64,000 bases of DNA from Igneacidithiobacillus copahuensis (GTDB taxonomy: Bacteria; Pseudomonadota; Gammaproteobacteria; Acidithiobacillales; Acidithiobacillaceae): NCBI RefSeq assembly GCF_018854015.1, contig NZ_JAAXYO010000039.1, positions 62,001 through 126,000 of the forward strand. The letters are read 5' to 3'. The notes beneath the pieces are model-generated. The model did not search any database and was not told the origin of the DNA. It was given only the letters and a program-made list of their open reading frames with translations. The number at the start of each line of letters is the position of its first letter. The stretch's first letter is position 1. Of the stretch, positions 63,894 to 64,000 are shown in pieces. The position numbers were made by a program, and so were the translations under genes.

Positions 63894-64000
63894 GGTAGTA
63901 ACTCCTCAGGATGGTCTTCAGGGAAATCTTGCGCTTTGACGACGTGATCGATTTGTTGCAGTACCCGCAGGAGTGCTTCCATCTGCCCCAAAGGCCAGGC
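63890..64000 (-). CDS. kdsA: KDO-8-phosphate synthase KdsA, C-terminal 36 residues
   Basis: The fragment reads from the window edge as AWPLGQMEALLRVLQQIDHVVK, then a short acidic tail ending PEELLP. It resembles the last helix of KdsA (PL-x-K-LE...AID-LVK) and sits directly upstream of eno, its usual place. The TGA overlaps the eno ATG. Confidence 0.75.
   Translation of the reverse strand, partial: AWPLGQMEALLRVLQQIDHVVKAQDFPEDHPEELLP

Noticed and set aside
62580..63947. 455-codon frame antisense to enolase
   Set aside because: Shadow of eno; composition follows the complementary codons and no family is recognised.

Overview
The window is about 61% GC by impression, densely coded, and has the gene content of an Acidithiobacillus-like acidophilic gammaproteobacterium. 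The genus is an inference from gene neighbourhoods and protein style; no marker in the window proves it. Most of the DNA is conserved chromosome with very tight gene packing, where ATGA, GTGA and TGATG stop/start overlaps are common. One compact integrated element interrupts it.

Layout. 1-3434 (minus): the sigma-E envelope-stress group rpoE-rseA-degQ followed by lepA (cut by the window edge); rseB is absent. 3564-6862: nadB, a YgfX-like gene on the other strand, ygfZ and a small membrane protein. 6864-11560 (minus): cydD-cydC and a FIST-domain sensor protein. 11903-12508: an orphan secreted protein. 12667-19486: an integrated element of about 6.8 kb bounded by 48-bp direct repeats. The right repeat is the 3' part of a CAU-anticodon tRNA. 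Nearly all element genes point the same way: integrase, an unknown partner, an excisionase-like protein, a winged-helix-like protein, a 37-residue membrane peptide, a Toprim primase, a RepA-like helicase, two small unknowns and a DUF5681/terminase-small-like protein. I see no capsid, portal, relaxase or transposase gene, so it looks like a phage satellite or integrative plasmid.

19440-26275 (minus): an extended macromolecular synthesis operon, rpsU-yqeY-mutS2-dnaG-rpoD-tRNA. 26536-27414: a stand-alone RpoD/RpoS-type sigma factor divergent from it. 27424-29615 (minus): tRNA-Glu, a DUF481 outer-membrane-type protein, rph and rdgB. 29783-31803: ferredoxin and an MsbA-type lipid exporter, translationally coupled. 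31736-41759 (minus): a run of eleven abutting or overlapping genes, moaD-moaE-yajQ-hugZ-like-gcvT-gcvH-gcvPA-gcvPB-moxR-DUF58-tgpA.

41834-44779: a SohB-type peptidase, DUF423, an NDUFA9-like epimerase and a Sel1-repeat protein. 44793-48860 (minus): opgG-ORF164-opgH for osmoregulated periplasmic glucans, in which the usual cytoplasmic N-terminal part of OpgH seems to be a separate gene. 49120-49320: a CopZ-like metallochaperone. 49395-61511 (minus): DUF971-uvrC-pgsA-recC-recB-recD-DUF3429, a compact repair/recombination operon. 61589-62149: efp, ending at a shared bidirectional terminator. 62227-64000 (minus): kdsA (3' end only)-eno-ftsB.

The most interesting object is the tRNA-integrated element, with its two-gene replication core, paired arm-type repeats at both ends and a possible packaging protein. 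No CRISPR array, rRNA or intact insertion sequence was seen.
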